Source of the DNA: Chlorobiaceae bacterium
GTDB lineage: Bacteria > Bacteroidota > Chlorobiia > Chlorobiales > Chlorobiaceae
Direction of reading: 5' to 3'
NCBI GenBank assembly: GCA_013336025.1
Contig: JAAXUM010000050.1
Span: 1 to 8,936, forward strand
DNA length: 8,936 nucleotides
In this document: piece after piece, positions 1 to 6,712 of the stretch
Numbering within the stretch: the first letter of the stretch is position 1
Layout: every line of letters begins with the position of its first letter
Program-made: the position numbers and the translations under genes
Notes under the pieces: generated by a model
Database searches by the model: none
Seen by the model: only the letters and a program-made list of their open reading frames with translations
Told to the model about the DNA's origin: nothing

Positions 1-239
1 TTTCTTCATGTCCGGTACCTATCGTGATGGCCGGAGGCAAAAAGATCTCCGAGCTTGATGCTCTCGACATGTCCTATCGCGCTATACAGGAGGGTGCGGC
101 CGGTGTTGACATGGGTCGAAACATTTTTCAGAGCGATGCACCTCTTGCCATGATGAAGGCGGTAAACAAAGTTGTACATGAACAATTGACGCCTTCTGAA
201 GCATTTGAATACTTCAATTCCATCAGGGCTGAAGGGTAA
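1..239 (+). CDS. LsrF/FbaB-type class I aldolase, C-terminal fragment
   Basis: This is the last 78 or so residues of a protein whose start lies before the window; the first full codon is at base 3. The visible part resembles the C-terminus of the DeoC/FbaB/LsrF family of (beta/alpha)8-barrel class I aldolases. It has the segment PIVMAGGKK, then [15 protein letters not shown] (the phosphate-binding loop of this family), and ends in a helix with the PSEAFEYF stretch. Family members include archaeal-type class I fructose-1,6-bisphosphate aldolase and LsrF, the thiolase acting on 3-hydroxy-5-phosphonooxypentane-2,4-dione. The tail reads particularly like LsrF. The Schiff-base lysine would be upstream, so substrate class cannot be decided here. 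The RLP gene follows after 84 bp on the same strand, so the two may be co-transcribed. Family assignment is secure; exact function is not. Confidence 0.85.
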   Translation, partial: SSCPVPIVMAGGKKISELDALDMSYRAIQEGAAGVDMGRNIFQSDAPLAMMKAVNKVVHEQLTPSEAFEYFNSIRAEG

Positions 240-323
240 CTGAATTGTTGGAGCGTTTGTTTTTTATAACAGTGTTCCTTTGCCTGATAAGGGTTGAAGG
301 GGCTTGGAGAATGGTGTTTGCCT

Positions 324-1634
324 ATGTACAACGAGGATATAAAGGGTTTTTTTGCCTCTCGGGAAGAACTGAATATGCCAGATTATTTAACCCTGGAGTA
401 CTATCTGGAGTGCGTTGGCGACATTGAGACTGCTCTTGCGCATTTCTGTAGTGAGCAATCCACAGCCCAGTGGAAGCGTGTTGGTGTTGATGAGGATTTC
501 CGTCCTCGCTATGCAGCAAGGGTTATAGGCCTGGACGTTCTTGGTGAATTGCCGGAACTCAGTTATTCGGTACCGCATTCGGAAACCGGAAAAATTTATG
601 CTTGCAGGGTTACCATTGCACATCCACACCGTAATTTCGGTCCGAAGCTCCCTAATCTCATTTCAGCGGTATGTGGAGAGGGCGCTTATTTTACTCCTGG
701 AGTACCTGTCGTGAAACTTCTTGATATCGGGTTTCCCCAGGAGTACCTTGCCGCTTTTGACGGGCCTAAATTTGGAATAGCCGGCATTCGGGATCTTCTG
801 CAGGCTTATAACCGTCCGATTTTTTTTGGTGTTGTCAAGCCGAATATTGGTCTCAGTCCTGAGCATTTTGGTGAAATTGCATTTCAGAGCTGGCTTGGGG
901 GGCTCGATATAGCCAAAGATGATGAAATGCTTGCTGATGTCGATTGGTCAACCCTGGCGGATCGCTCATGTGAACTTGGCAAGGCTCGTCAGCGTGCTGA
1001 AACAGAGACAGGTGAACCTAAAGTTTACCTGGCAAATATAACCGATGAGGTTGATCAGCTTATCAACCAGCATGACATTGCTGTTAAAAATGGAGCCAAT
1101 GCATTGCTCATCAATGCTTTGCCCGTAGGTTTGAGTGCGGTACGAATGCTGGCAAAGCATACAAAAGTACCGCTTATCGGACATTTTCCGTTTATTGCAG
1201 CATTCAGCAGAATGGAGAAGTTTGGGGTACACACGAGGGTTATGACCAAATTGCAACGCCTTGCCGGTCTTGATTCCATTATTATGCCGGGTTTTGGCAG
1301 CCGGATGATGACGGCTGAAGATGAAGTCAGGGATAATATTCAGGAGTGTTTGCAGGAGTTTGGTCATATCAAGCCATCTCTTCCGGTTCCGGGAGGAAGT
1401 GATTCTGCACTGACTCTTGAAACGGTGTATCGCAAGGTTGGCAGTGTCGATTTTGGATTTGTGCCCGGACGCGGTGTATTTGGTCATCCTCTGGGGCCGA
1501 AAGCTGGTGCGGCAAGTATCCGTCAGGCCTGGGAGGCGATTGAGAAGGGCGTCTCACTTGATGAATATGCCATAGGGAGACCTGAACTGATGGCCATGGT
1601 TGCCGGTGAAAATGGTAAAAAACAGCACTCCTGA
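324..1634 (+). CDS. RuBisCO-like protein (form IV RLP)
   Basis: A 436-aa member of the RuBisCO large-subunit superfamily, matching the C. tepidum RLP in length and in long remembered stretches. The N-terminal alpha/beta domain covers about residues 1-140 and the TIM barrel about 145-420. Retained RuBisCO features are Lys172 in [10 protein letters not shown] and the metal-site segment [10 protein letters not shown], with Lys198, Asp200 and Glu201. Several catalytic positions are changed: Asn174 replaces the second lysine of the KPK motif, the HRAMHA segment is replaced by HFPFIAAF, loop 6 reads GFGSRMM instead of GKLEG, and SGG becomes PGG. It should therefore not fix CO2; form IV proteins do enolase or isomerase chemistry where known, and the substrate of this clade is not established. 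A C. tepidum RLP mutant is known for an oxidative-stress and sulfur-metabolism phenotype. I chose ATG 324, which matches the C. tepidum start, over the in-frame TTG at 294. GGAGA at 306-310 is a distant, weak ribosome site. Confidence 0.95.
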   Translation: MYNEDIKGFFASREELNMPDYLTLEYYLECVGDIETALAHFCSEQSTAQWKRVGVDEDFRPRYAARVIGLDVLGELPELSYSVPHSETGKIYACRVTIAHPHRNFGPKLPNLISAVCGEGAYFTPGVPVVKLLDIGFPQEYLAAFDGPKFGIAGIRDLLQAYNRPIFFGVVKPNIGLSPEHFGEIAFQSWLGGLDIAKDDEMLADVDWSTLADRSCELGKARQRAETETGEPKVYLANITDEVDQLINQHDIAVKNGANALLINALPVGLSAVRMLAKHTKVPLIGHFPFIAAFSRMEKFGVHTRVMTKLQRLAGLDSIIMPGFGSRMMTAEDEVRDNIQECLQEFGHIKPSLPVPGGSDSALTLETVYRKVGSVDFGFVPGRGVFGHPLGPKAGAASIRQAWEAIEKGVSLDEYAIGRPELMAMVAGENGKKQHS

Positions 1635-1650
1635 TCAAGGAAATACAACT

Positions 1651-2475
1651 ATGGGAAAGCTCGATAATAAAGTTGCTGTTATTACCGGATCAACACGTGG
1701 AATTGGAAAAGCCCTTGCACATGCATTTGTCTCGGAAGGGTCGAAAGTAGTCATTACCTCTTCTTCGCCTGCGAATGTTGATGCGGCAGTGTCGGAATTC
1801 CCGTCAGGCTCGGTCTATGGACATGTTTGCGATGTCGCCTCTCTTCAGGAAATGGAGCAGCTTGTCGATGCAGCGGTGCGGAAATTCGGCCGGATTGACT
1901 GTTTTATCAATAATGCGGGCATTTCAGAGCCATTCAGCAATATCACCGGGGGGGATCCTGATAACTGGGGGAGGGTTATCGACACCAACCTCAAAGGAAC
2001 CTACTACGGCTGCCGGGCAGCCATCAGTTATTTCCTGAGAGAAGGCATTCCGGGAAAGATTATCACGATGGCAGGCTCGGGTACCGACAAGGGCTCGAAT
2101 ACCCCGTATATCAGTGCATACGGATCAACCAAGGCTGCTATTGCCAGATTTACCTCTGCGATTGCCGAAGAGTATCGGCATACAGGAATTTCCGTCATGC
2201 TTCTCCATCCCGGTCTCGTTCGAACCGGTATGGTCAGTTCGGAAAATCCTACACCTGAACTTCTTCGGCAGCTTTCCGTTTTCAACACGATACTTGATAT
2301 TTTTTCACAGCCGCCATCGGTAGCAGCTGATCTTGCGGTAAAAATGGCTTCCGGGTGGAGTGACGGTAAAACAGGACTTTATCTTTCTGCTCTTTCCGGC
2401 TGGAGAAAAAAAAGGTTGTTGCTGACCTATCCCTTCCGTAAACTGTTCAACAGTATTGACCGTCGAACCTACTAA
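1651..2475 (+). CDS. Short-chain dehydrogenase/reductase (SDR)
   Basis: A 274-aa classical SDR, probably a cytoplasmic NAD(P)H-dependent oxidoreductase. The Rossmann cofactor motif TGSTRGIG is at residues 12-19, Asp61 follows beta-4, NNAG is at 87-90, and Asn113, a serine near 143, Tyr157 and Lys161 (YGSTK) complete the catalytic set. PG at 187-188 is the usual post-catalytic motif. The ~25-residue C-terminal tail after the substrate loop is basic and has no recognised domain. ATG 1651 is preferred to an in-frame upstream start at 1600, which would overlap the RLP gene; AAGGA at 1637-1641 lies nine bases upstream of 1651. The gene begins 16 bp after the RLP stop, so the two are almost certainly one transcript and may serve the same pathway. 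The substrate cannot be read from the sequence. Confidence 0.93.
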   Translation: MGKLDNKVAVITGSTRGIGKALAHAFVSEGSKVVITSSSPANVDAAVSEFPSGSVYGHVCDVASLQEMEQLVDAAVRKFGRIDCFINNAGISEPFSNITGGDPDNWGRVIDTNLKGTYYGCRAAISYFLREGIPGKIITMAGSGTDKGSNTPYISAYGSTKAAIARFTSAIAEEYRHTGISVMLLHPGLVRTGMVSSENPTPELLRQLSVFNTILDIFSQPPSVAADLAVKMASGWSDGKTGLYLSALSGWRKKRLLLTYPFRKLFNSIDRRTY

Positions 2476-2493
2476 TGTTCATGGAGACATGCC

Positions 2494-3003
2494 ATGCGGA
2501 GCAGAAGCATCACTGCAGTTACCTTGTTCAGTCTTGTCTGCATTTTTTTTACCGGCTGCTACAGTCTGAATGGCGGATCATTACCGAAGCATCTCAAAAC
2601 AATCGCGGTTCCTGTTTTTGATGATCGTTCCCGGGCAGGTATTGCTCAGTACCGGTCTGAACTTACCCGCAATCTTACTGAAAAAATCGAGTCTCAAAGT
2701 CCTCTCCGTTTCACGCCTTATGCTGCAACAGCCGATGCTGTGCTTGAAGGATCGATTCTCTCCTTTTCAATCGAACCAAGTCAGCTCAGCGGAACTACCG
2801 AGCGAGCCATTACCAATCGGGTGACTATTGTTGTGCGTGCGGTTCTGTATGACAAGGTTGAAAAAACAGTGAGATTTGATCAGAATTTTATCGGATTTGC
2901 TGATTACTCTGTTGGCAGTTTTACCGCGCAGGAGAGTGCTGTTATCCAGTCCATCCGACAGATAACGGAAGATATTTTTGATAAAATCGTTTCAGACTGG
3001 TAG
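2494..3003 (+). CDS. lptE: LptE-like LPS-assembly lipoprotein
   Basis: A 169-aa predicted outer-membrane lipoprotein. A basic start is followed by a hydrophobic core (TAVTLFSLVCIFF) and the lipobox FTGC, placing the lipidated cysteine at residue 22. The mature part begins YSLNGGSLPKHLKTIAVPVF and later has RSELTRNLTEKI, a pattern typical of LptE from this phylum: an N-terminal strand, helix, then beta-sheet. LptE plugs the LptD barrel and helps insert LPS into the outer leaflet. The size fits the family. The start is supported by GGAGA at 2483-2487, six bases before the ATG. It lies 18 bp after the SDR and just before the sugar-nucleotide genes, consistent with an envelope role. No lptD is visible. 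The assignment rests on lipobox, size and overall pattern rather than a catalytic motif. Confidence 0.78.
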   Translation: MRSRSITAVTLFSLVCIFFTGCYSLNGGSLPKHLKTIAVPVFDDRSRAGIAQYRSELTRNLTEKIESQSPLRFTPYAATADAVLEGSILSFSIEPSQLSGTTERAITNRVTIVVRAVLYDKVEKTVRFDQNFIGFADYSVGSFTAQESAVIQSIRQITEDIFDKIVSDW

Positions 3004-3058
3004 GAAGCTGTTATGATAGCCACAGTAATCCTGGATCGCAGTGCGGCTGAATGGAAAC

Positions 3059-3181
3059 ATGCCGAATATTGTTCGTAAAGCGTATATTAAAAAAGCTGCA
3101 TTTTTATCTTTTTTCTTCGTGGTGACCAGTGCTGTTTTTGTCAGCCATGGTTGTTCAATCATGATATTTCTATCAAAATGA
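3059..3181 (+). CDS. Small signal-peptide-like ORF coupled to rfbA
   Basis: A 40-aa ORF starting at ATG 3059. It has a basic N-terminus (VRKAYIKK), a hydrophobic stretch ([16 protein letters not shown]), then SHGC and a short hydrophobic end (IMIFLSK). It looks like a signal peptide or single membrane helix; SHGC is a poor lipobox because the -3 residue is Ser. Its stop overlaps the rfbA start in an ATGA arrangement (ATG 3178, TGA 3179-3181). A weak GGA at 3053-3055 precedes it. It could be a real small membrane protein, a coupling leader for rfbA, or the remnant 5' end of a lost exported protein. No relative is recognised, and a chance ORF of this size is possible. Confidence 0.35.
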   Translation: MPNIVRKAYIKKAAFLSFFFVVTSAVFVSHGCSIMIFLSK

Positions 3182-4077
3182 AAGGAATAATTCTTGCCGG
3201 TGGTTCAGGTACACGTCTTTATCCGATCACAAGGGGGATTTCAAAACAGCTTCTTCCGGTGTACGACAAACCTATGATTTACTATCCCCTCAGTACCCTG
3301 ATGCTGTCGGGAATCAATGATATACTGATTATTTCAACACCTGAAGATCTGCCGTTGTTTGAGCGGCTTCTCGGCGACGGCACCGGTTGGGGAATATCGC
3401 TTTCCTACAAGGCTCAACCATCGCCTGACGGACTTGCCCAGGCTTTTATTCTTGGTGAAGAGTTTATCGGTTCAGATTCGGTGTGTCTGATTCTGGGCGA
3501 TAACATTTTTTTCGGGTATGGTTTCAGTGCAATGCTTGAAGATGCGGTGAGGATTGTTGAGGAAGAGGCAAAGGCTACTATTTTCGGCTACTATGTCCGT
3601 GATCCTGAGCGGTATGGTGTGGCGGAATTTGATGAATCCGGTGAGGTGATCTCTCTTGAAGAGAAGCCTTTGGCTCCCAAATCGAATTATGCGGTTGTCG
3701 GACTTTATTTTTATGATAATGCTGTGGTGGAGATTGCAAAAACCATAAAACCCTCAGATAGAGGCGAGCTTGAGATCACGTCGGTGAATGAAGAGTATCT
3801 GAAACGCCGGAAGCTCCGTCTTTCAATTCTTGGACGTGGTTTTGCCTGGCTTGATACCGGTACGCACGACTCCTATCAGGAAGCTGGTCACTTTATCGAG
3901 ACGGTTGAAAAAAGACAGGGTCTCAAGATTGCATGCCCGGAAGAAATTGCCTGGCGTAAAGGATGGATAGATGACCGGCAGCTCAGGGATCTTGCTGTTC
4001 CTCTTCTGAAGAACCAGTATGGATCCTATCTTGTTGAACTGCTTGATCGCAAGGATGAGCATACCAGGCAGCATTGA
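3178..4077 (+). CDS. rfbA: Glucose-1-phosphate thymidylyltransferase
   Basis: A 299-aa RmlA/RfbA that joins dTTP and glucose-1-phosphate to give dTDP-glucose and pyrophosphate, the first step of dTDP-L-rhamnose synthesis in the cytoplasm. The nucleotide-binding loop [11 protein letters not shown] is at residues 8-18, [16 protein letters not shown] at 23-38, and the metal ligands are Asp108 (in GDNIFFG) and Asp226 (in WLDTGTHDS). The sugar-binding EEKP (161-164) and the GELEITSVN segment (196-204) are present. Length is normal for the short RmlA class. ATG 3178 is chosen because the protein then begins MKGIILAGG as in the family; the upstream TTG at 3151 would add nine unrelated residues. There is no Shine-Dalgarno site, but the start overlaps the stop of the preceding 40-aa ORF, suggesting coupled translation. 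Confidence 0.97.
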   Translation: MKGIILAGGSGTRLYPITRGISKQLLPVYDKPMIYYPLSTLMLSGINDILIISTPEDLPLFERLLGDGTGWGISLSYKAQPSPDGLAQAFILGEEFIGSDSVCLILGDNIFFGYGFSAMLEDAVRIVEEEAKATIFGYYVRDPERYGVAEFDESGEVISLEEKPLAPKSNYAVVGLYFYDNAVVEIAKTIKPSDRGELEITSVNEEYLKRRKLRLSILGRGFAWLDTGTHDSYQEAGHFIETVEKRQGLKIACPEEIAWRKGWIDDRQLRDLAVPLLKNQYGSYLVELLDRKDEHTRQH

Positions 4078-4083
4078 TGGCCT

Positions 4084-4098
4084 GACAACATCGTTGTC
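4084..4098 (+). other. Small hairpin after rfbA
   Basis: GACAAC, a three-base loop ATC, and GTTGTC form a perfect six-pair stem seven bases after the rfbA stop. No T-run follows, so it does not look like an intrinsic terminator. It may slow decay or processing between rfbA and rfbC, or be chance. Confidence 0.3.
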
Positions 4099-4178
4099 GA
4101 TCTGGTATTAACTGATGGAGAGTGCAGATTCGATGCCGGTTTACCTGAAATGTTCAGATGTAATTCTATTTTTTTATC

Positions 4179-4766
4179 ATGAATGTCATTGCAACAGCCA
4201 TTCCGGATGTCCTGATTTTTGAGCCTGTCGTGTTTGGTGATGAACGGGGTTATTTTCTTGAAACGTTTCGTTACGACCTGATTGAAAAGCATATCGGAAA
4301 GGTTGATTTTGTTCAGGATAACGAGTCAAAATCAGGATATGGTGTTCTGCGCGGCCTGCATTTCCAGAAACCGCCATTTACTCAGTCCAAGCTGGTGAGA
4401 GTTGTTAAGGGCAGGGTGCTTGATGTTGCCGTTGATCTGCGAATAGGCTCTCCCTGGTACGGTCGTCACGTCTCCTGTCTGCTTGATGACACAAGGAGGA
4501 ACATGCTGTGGGTGCCGAAGGGATTTGCCCACGGGTTTGCAGTTCTTTCCGAAGATGCCGTTTTTGCCTACAAGTGCGATAATTACTATACCCCTTCACA
4601 CGATGCCGGTATTGTATGGAACGATCCATCCCTCGCTATTGACTGGCAGCTTCCGCCGGAGGTGATCAGGGTTTCCGGTAAAGATGCCGCACAGCCGGCT
4701 TTCTCTTCGGTTGATATCTTTTCATATGAAGAGTTCCTGCAGGACAGGCTCTATCCGAAGACATAG
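4179..4766 (+). CDS. rfbC: dTDP-4-dehydrorhamnose 3,5-epimerase
   Basis: A 195-aa RmlC/RfbC cupin enzyme that epimerises C3 and C5 of dTDP-4-keto-6-deoxyglucose, the third step of the pathway. Family motifs are all present: FGDERGYFLETF (19-30), FVQDNES (44-50), LRGLHFQ (57-63) with catalytic His61, Lys71 in the substrate pocket, GRVLDVAVDLR (78-88), PKGFAHGF (113-120) and Tyr131, the expected catalytic acid. Length is slightly above the usual 180-185 because of a longer C-terminal tail. ATG 4179 is the first methionine and aligns with family starts. No Shine-Dalgarno is visible; a T-run (4168-4175) sits directly upstream. It lies 101 bp after rfbA and about 1 kb before rfbD, an unusual gap for this operon. 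Confidence 0.97.
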   Translation: MNVIATAIPDVLIFEPVVFGDERGYFLETFRYDLIEKHIGKVDFVQDNESKSGYGVLRGLHFQKPPFTQSKLVRVVKGRVLDVAVDLRIGSPWYGRHVSCLLDDTRRNMLWVPKGFAHGFAVLSEDAVFAYKCDNYYTPSHDAGIVWNDPSLAIDWQLPPEVIRVSGKDAAQPAFSSVDIFSYEEFLQDRLYPKT

Positions 4767-4949
4767 TTCTTTGCCGGATGTGAGCTTCTTCCGTTCTCCC
4801 TCCCTCCCGAGCCGCTTGCGACAATTCATGGAGATGCCAATCCATTCGCTTACCCGTTCATCCGTTTGTGCCATGTCCGATTCCCGTTGAGATGTGGTTT
4901 GTTTTTTATCAAAATGTGACCGGGCCGGAAGGTGACGAAGCTGTTGCCG

Positions 4950-4975
4950 CCGATAAAACAGGGCTGTTTTGTCGG
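4950..4975 (+). promoter_or_regulatory. Strong hairpin just before an ORF start
   Basis: The arms at 4950-4961 and 4964-4975 are complementary at all 12 positions if one G-T pair is allowed; the innermost pairs must open because only GG separates them. The stem ends two bases before ATG 4978, and any purine-rich ribosome site (AGGG) is inside it. No T-run follows on either strand, so a terminator is unlikely. It could block translation of the next ORF, be a processing site, or be one copy of a dispersed palindromic repeat. Confidence 0.45.
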
Positions 4976-4977
4976 TA

Positions 4978-5262
4978 ATGAGCTATATTCCTGAAACTGA
5001 AACACGATCGAAAATGGAAAAGATATATGATGTGGGCGGCGATTTTTTACGCGAGAAGGTTATAGCTGCTGTTTTTTTTGGATACCGTACCATCAAAAAT
5101 CCTGTATCCGTAACGGTTCATCCTGAACTCATGAAGAGGATCAGGGCTGATTTCAAGAATAAAGTGGTCGCGCCGAAAAGCGTTGGCGATACGGAAATGT
5201 TTTTCGGGCTGCCGGTCATTGAGGATGCGACAAAAGAGGCGGATCATATCTCTGTACAGTAG
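4978..5262 (+). CDS. Hypothetical 94-aa protein
   Basis: An unrecognised small soluble protein of 94 aa if ATG 4978 is used. An in-frame TTG at 4969 lies inside the hairpin, and a later ATG at 5014 would give 82 aa starting MEKIYDVGGDFL. The sequence has no signal peptide or membrane helix and is protein-like, with mixed helix and strand propensity. The C-terminal half (HPELMKRIRADF, then FFGLPVIEDATKEADHI) has the look of small phage- or element-associated proteins ending in a G-L/I-P-V strand, but this is only a resemblance. It sits between rfbC and a likely IS remnant, with no Shine-Dalgarno and a hairpin over its leader, so it may be cargo brought in with the insertion or a poorly expressed relic. 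Confidence 0.5.
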   Translation: MSYIPETETRSKMEKIYDVGGDFLREKVIAAVFFGYRTIKNPVSVTVHPELMKRIRADFKNKVVAPKSVGDTEMFFGLPVIEDATKEADHISVQ

Positions 5263-5289
5263 ACCATGCAGTTATCGCCCCGGATCAAA

Positions 5290-5559
5290 AGCCTTACTGA
5301 AAGTGCTGGCGATGGTTTAACCTGTTCCTTCCATGTGTTTCTCTGAAACCGGATCCGGTTGTTCCGTTATTATAGCCGTTACAGCGCTCTGCCTCCGCAG
5401 CACAAGCATGGTGTGGTAATTCAAGAAACAATAGAGTTTTTCAGCGATATATTCCCGGGTGCGAAGAGTCTTCTTTGCGGCAATGCGGGCAGTGCTTCGA
5501 CTGGAAAGTCCTGCTTTCATGAGCTGGTCTGCACTTGCCCGCCGATCGCGCCGGTTCAC
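5290..5559 (-). pseudogene. Decayed IS transposase fragment (probable)
   Basis: On the - strand, three blocks recall one DDE transposase family with a zinc-like CxxC motif. They are TFQSKHCPHCRK (HCPHC at 5480-5494), NYHTML (YHTML at 5404-5418) and QPDPVSEK (PDPVSEK at 5338-5358). In remembered family members these appear in the same order as SSxxIHCxHC, YYHxML and PEPIxxQDG. The first block is in a different frame from the other two, and stops interrupt both frames, so the gene is broken. No intact ORF, terminal inverted repeats or target duplication are visible. The identification is by eye from short motifs and could be wrong; if so this is simply non-coding DNA. Confidence 0.4.
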
Positions 5560-5777
5560 TTCGTTTTATCAAAGAATCTCCCTGTTCCAGCCATCAGACC
5601 GGCATGCTGCTGATGAAGGAGCGGGAGGGCAGATCGATGTTGTTATGCAAGGAGTAATGAGTATTTTTTTCGCTCTCATTTTTATATCTTGGTTTCTGGT
5701 TATGGTTTGAACTTGTAACAGAGCGATATTCCGGCGGTTCAGTTCACTGATTGCCAATCTAAACGTTCATTTTTTGC
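5560..5777. other. Non-coding stretch before rfbD
   Basis: With the preceding segment this completes a gap of about 515 bp with no credible intact gene. It is T-rich between about 5661 and 5705. ORFs on either strand here are low-complexity or start and end arbitrarily. It may hold the rest of the decayed transposon and a promoter for rfbD-rfbB, which would otherwise be cut off from rfbA-rfbC, but no clear -35/-10 pair or operator can be named. Confidence 0.4.
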
Positions 5778-6653
5778 ATGAATATTCTTGTTACAGGCAG
5801 CAGGGGTCAACTTGGTTCCGAGTTGCAGGAGATTTCAACCTGCTCAGCCAACCACCGTTTCTTTTTTTATGACCTTCCTGATCTTGATATTACCTCTCCC
5901 GAACATGTTGCATCAGTGTGCCGTGACCATGCGATAGAGGTTATCATTAATTGTGCGGCGTATACGGCTGTGGACAAGGCTGAGTCGGATGCCGGATCGG
6001 CCTTCAGGGTTAACCGCGACGGTGCAGCCGTGCTTGCTGCCTGTGCCAGAGAGCGCAATGCTCTTCTGGTGCATATTTCCACTGATTATGTTTTTAACGG
6101 CAACTCAAATATCCCTTATCGGGAAATTGATCCTGCAACGCCGCTCGGAGTTTATGGAGTGTCGAAATGGGAAGGGGAGGAGCGTATACGCGATATTGCG
6201 CCCTCTCACTGGATTATCAGGACCTCATGGCTTTATTCGATCTATGGTGCCAATTTTGTCAAGACCATGCTCCGTCTCGGTGCAGAGCGTTCGACGCTGA
6301 ATGTTGTGGCTGACCAGGTTGGTACGCCGACCTGGGCGGCTGATCTTGCGGCAGCTCTTGTTTCGATGCTTGAACAGTATGACAGGAACAATCTCTACGC
6401 AGGAACCTATCATTATTCCAACGAAGGGGTCTGTTCGTGGTATGATTTTGCCCGGGCCGTCATGGAACTGGCTGAACTGCCCTGCAAGGTCATGCCTGTC
6501 GAAAGCTGTCAATATCCCCAGATTGCGACGAGACCTCATTACAGTGTTCTGAACAAGTCGGCCATCAAGCAGGATTGGAAGCTTGATATTCCGTACTGGC
6601 GGGTATCGCTGGCAGCCATGCTTGAAAAACTGCGGGAAGGAGCGAAAAAATGA
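5778..6653 (+). CDS. rfbD: dTDP-4-dehydrorhamnose reductase
   Basis: A 291-aa RmlD/RfbD, an extended SDR that reduces dTDP-4-keto-L-rhamnose to dTDP-L-rhamnose with NAD(P)H, the last pathway step. The cofactor motif TGSRGQLG is at residues 6-13, DLDIT at 35-39, NCAAYTAVDKAE at 58-69, and the catalytic set is STDYVF (101-106) with Tyr126 and Lys130 (YGVSK). The substrate-binding C-terminal region includes VADQVGTPTWAADLA. Length is typical. ATG 5778 begins MNILVTGS as expected. No Shine-Dalgarno is present; TTTTTT lies three bases upstream. The stop overlaps an ATG (6650-6653, ATGA) that opens a 20-codon ORF crossing the rfbB start. Confidence 0.97.
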   Translation: MNILVTGSRGQLGSELQEISTCSANHRFFFYDLPDLDITSPEHVASVCRDHAIEVIINCAAYTAVDKAESDAGSAFRVNRDGAAVLAACARERNALLVHISTDYVFNGNSNIPYREIDPATPLGVYGVSKWEGEERIRDIAPSHWIIRTSWLYSIYGANFVKTMLRLGAERSTLNVVADQVGTPTWAADLAAALVSMLEQYDRNNLYAGTYHYSNEGVCSWYDFARAVMELAELPCKVMPVESCQYPQIATRPHYSVLNKSAIKQDWKLDIPYWRVSLAAMLEKLREGAKK

Positions 6654-6712
6654 GAACGGGGGATCCGGGTGCGTCAAACATAACAAAACAGTTACGCTCA
6701 TGCATATTTTGA
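6650..6712 (+). other. Tiny ORF linking rfbD to rfbB
   Basis: A 20-codon ORF (begins MRTGDPGASN) starts at ATG 6650, overlapping the rfbD stop as ATGA, and ends at TGA 6710-6712, thirteen bases past the first base of the rfbB start. Its peptide has no recognisable character. Its likely role, if any, is to carry ribosomes from rfbD to the rfbB start, which has no Shine-Dalgarno. It may equally be chance. Confidence 0.22.

Noticed and set aside
242..270. Possible promoter before the RLP gene (GAATTG / TATAAC)
   Set aside because: The -35-like element is poor and the T-rich context makes such matches common; not strong enough to annotate.
294..323. Upstream TTG start giving a longer RLP
   Set aside because: It adds ten residues absent from the remembered C. 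tepidum protein and starts on TTG; ATG 324 gives the family N-terminus.
966..1487. 173-aa ORF on the - strand
   Set aside because: It is fully antisense to the conserved RLP core, has no recognisable domain and reflects the codon bias of the real gene.
4722..4874. 50-aa - strand ORF across the rfbC end
   Set aside because: It overlaps the conserved 3' end of rfbC, has no ribosome site and resembles nothing known.
5347..5360. Perfect 14-bp palindrome AACCGGATCCGGTT
   Set aside because: It looks like an operator but falls within the putative transposase motif PDPV, so codon sequence can explain it.
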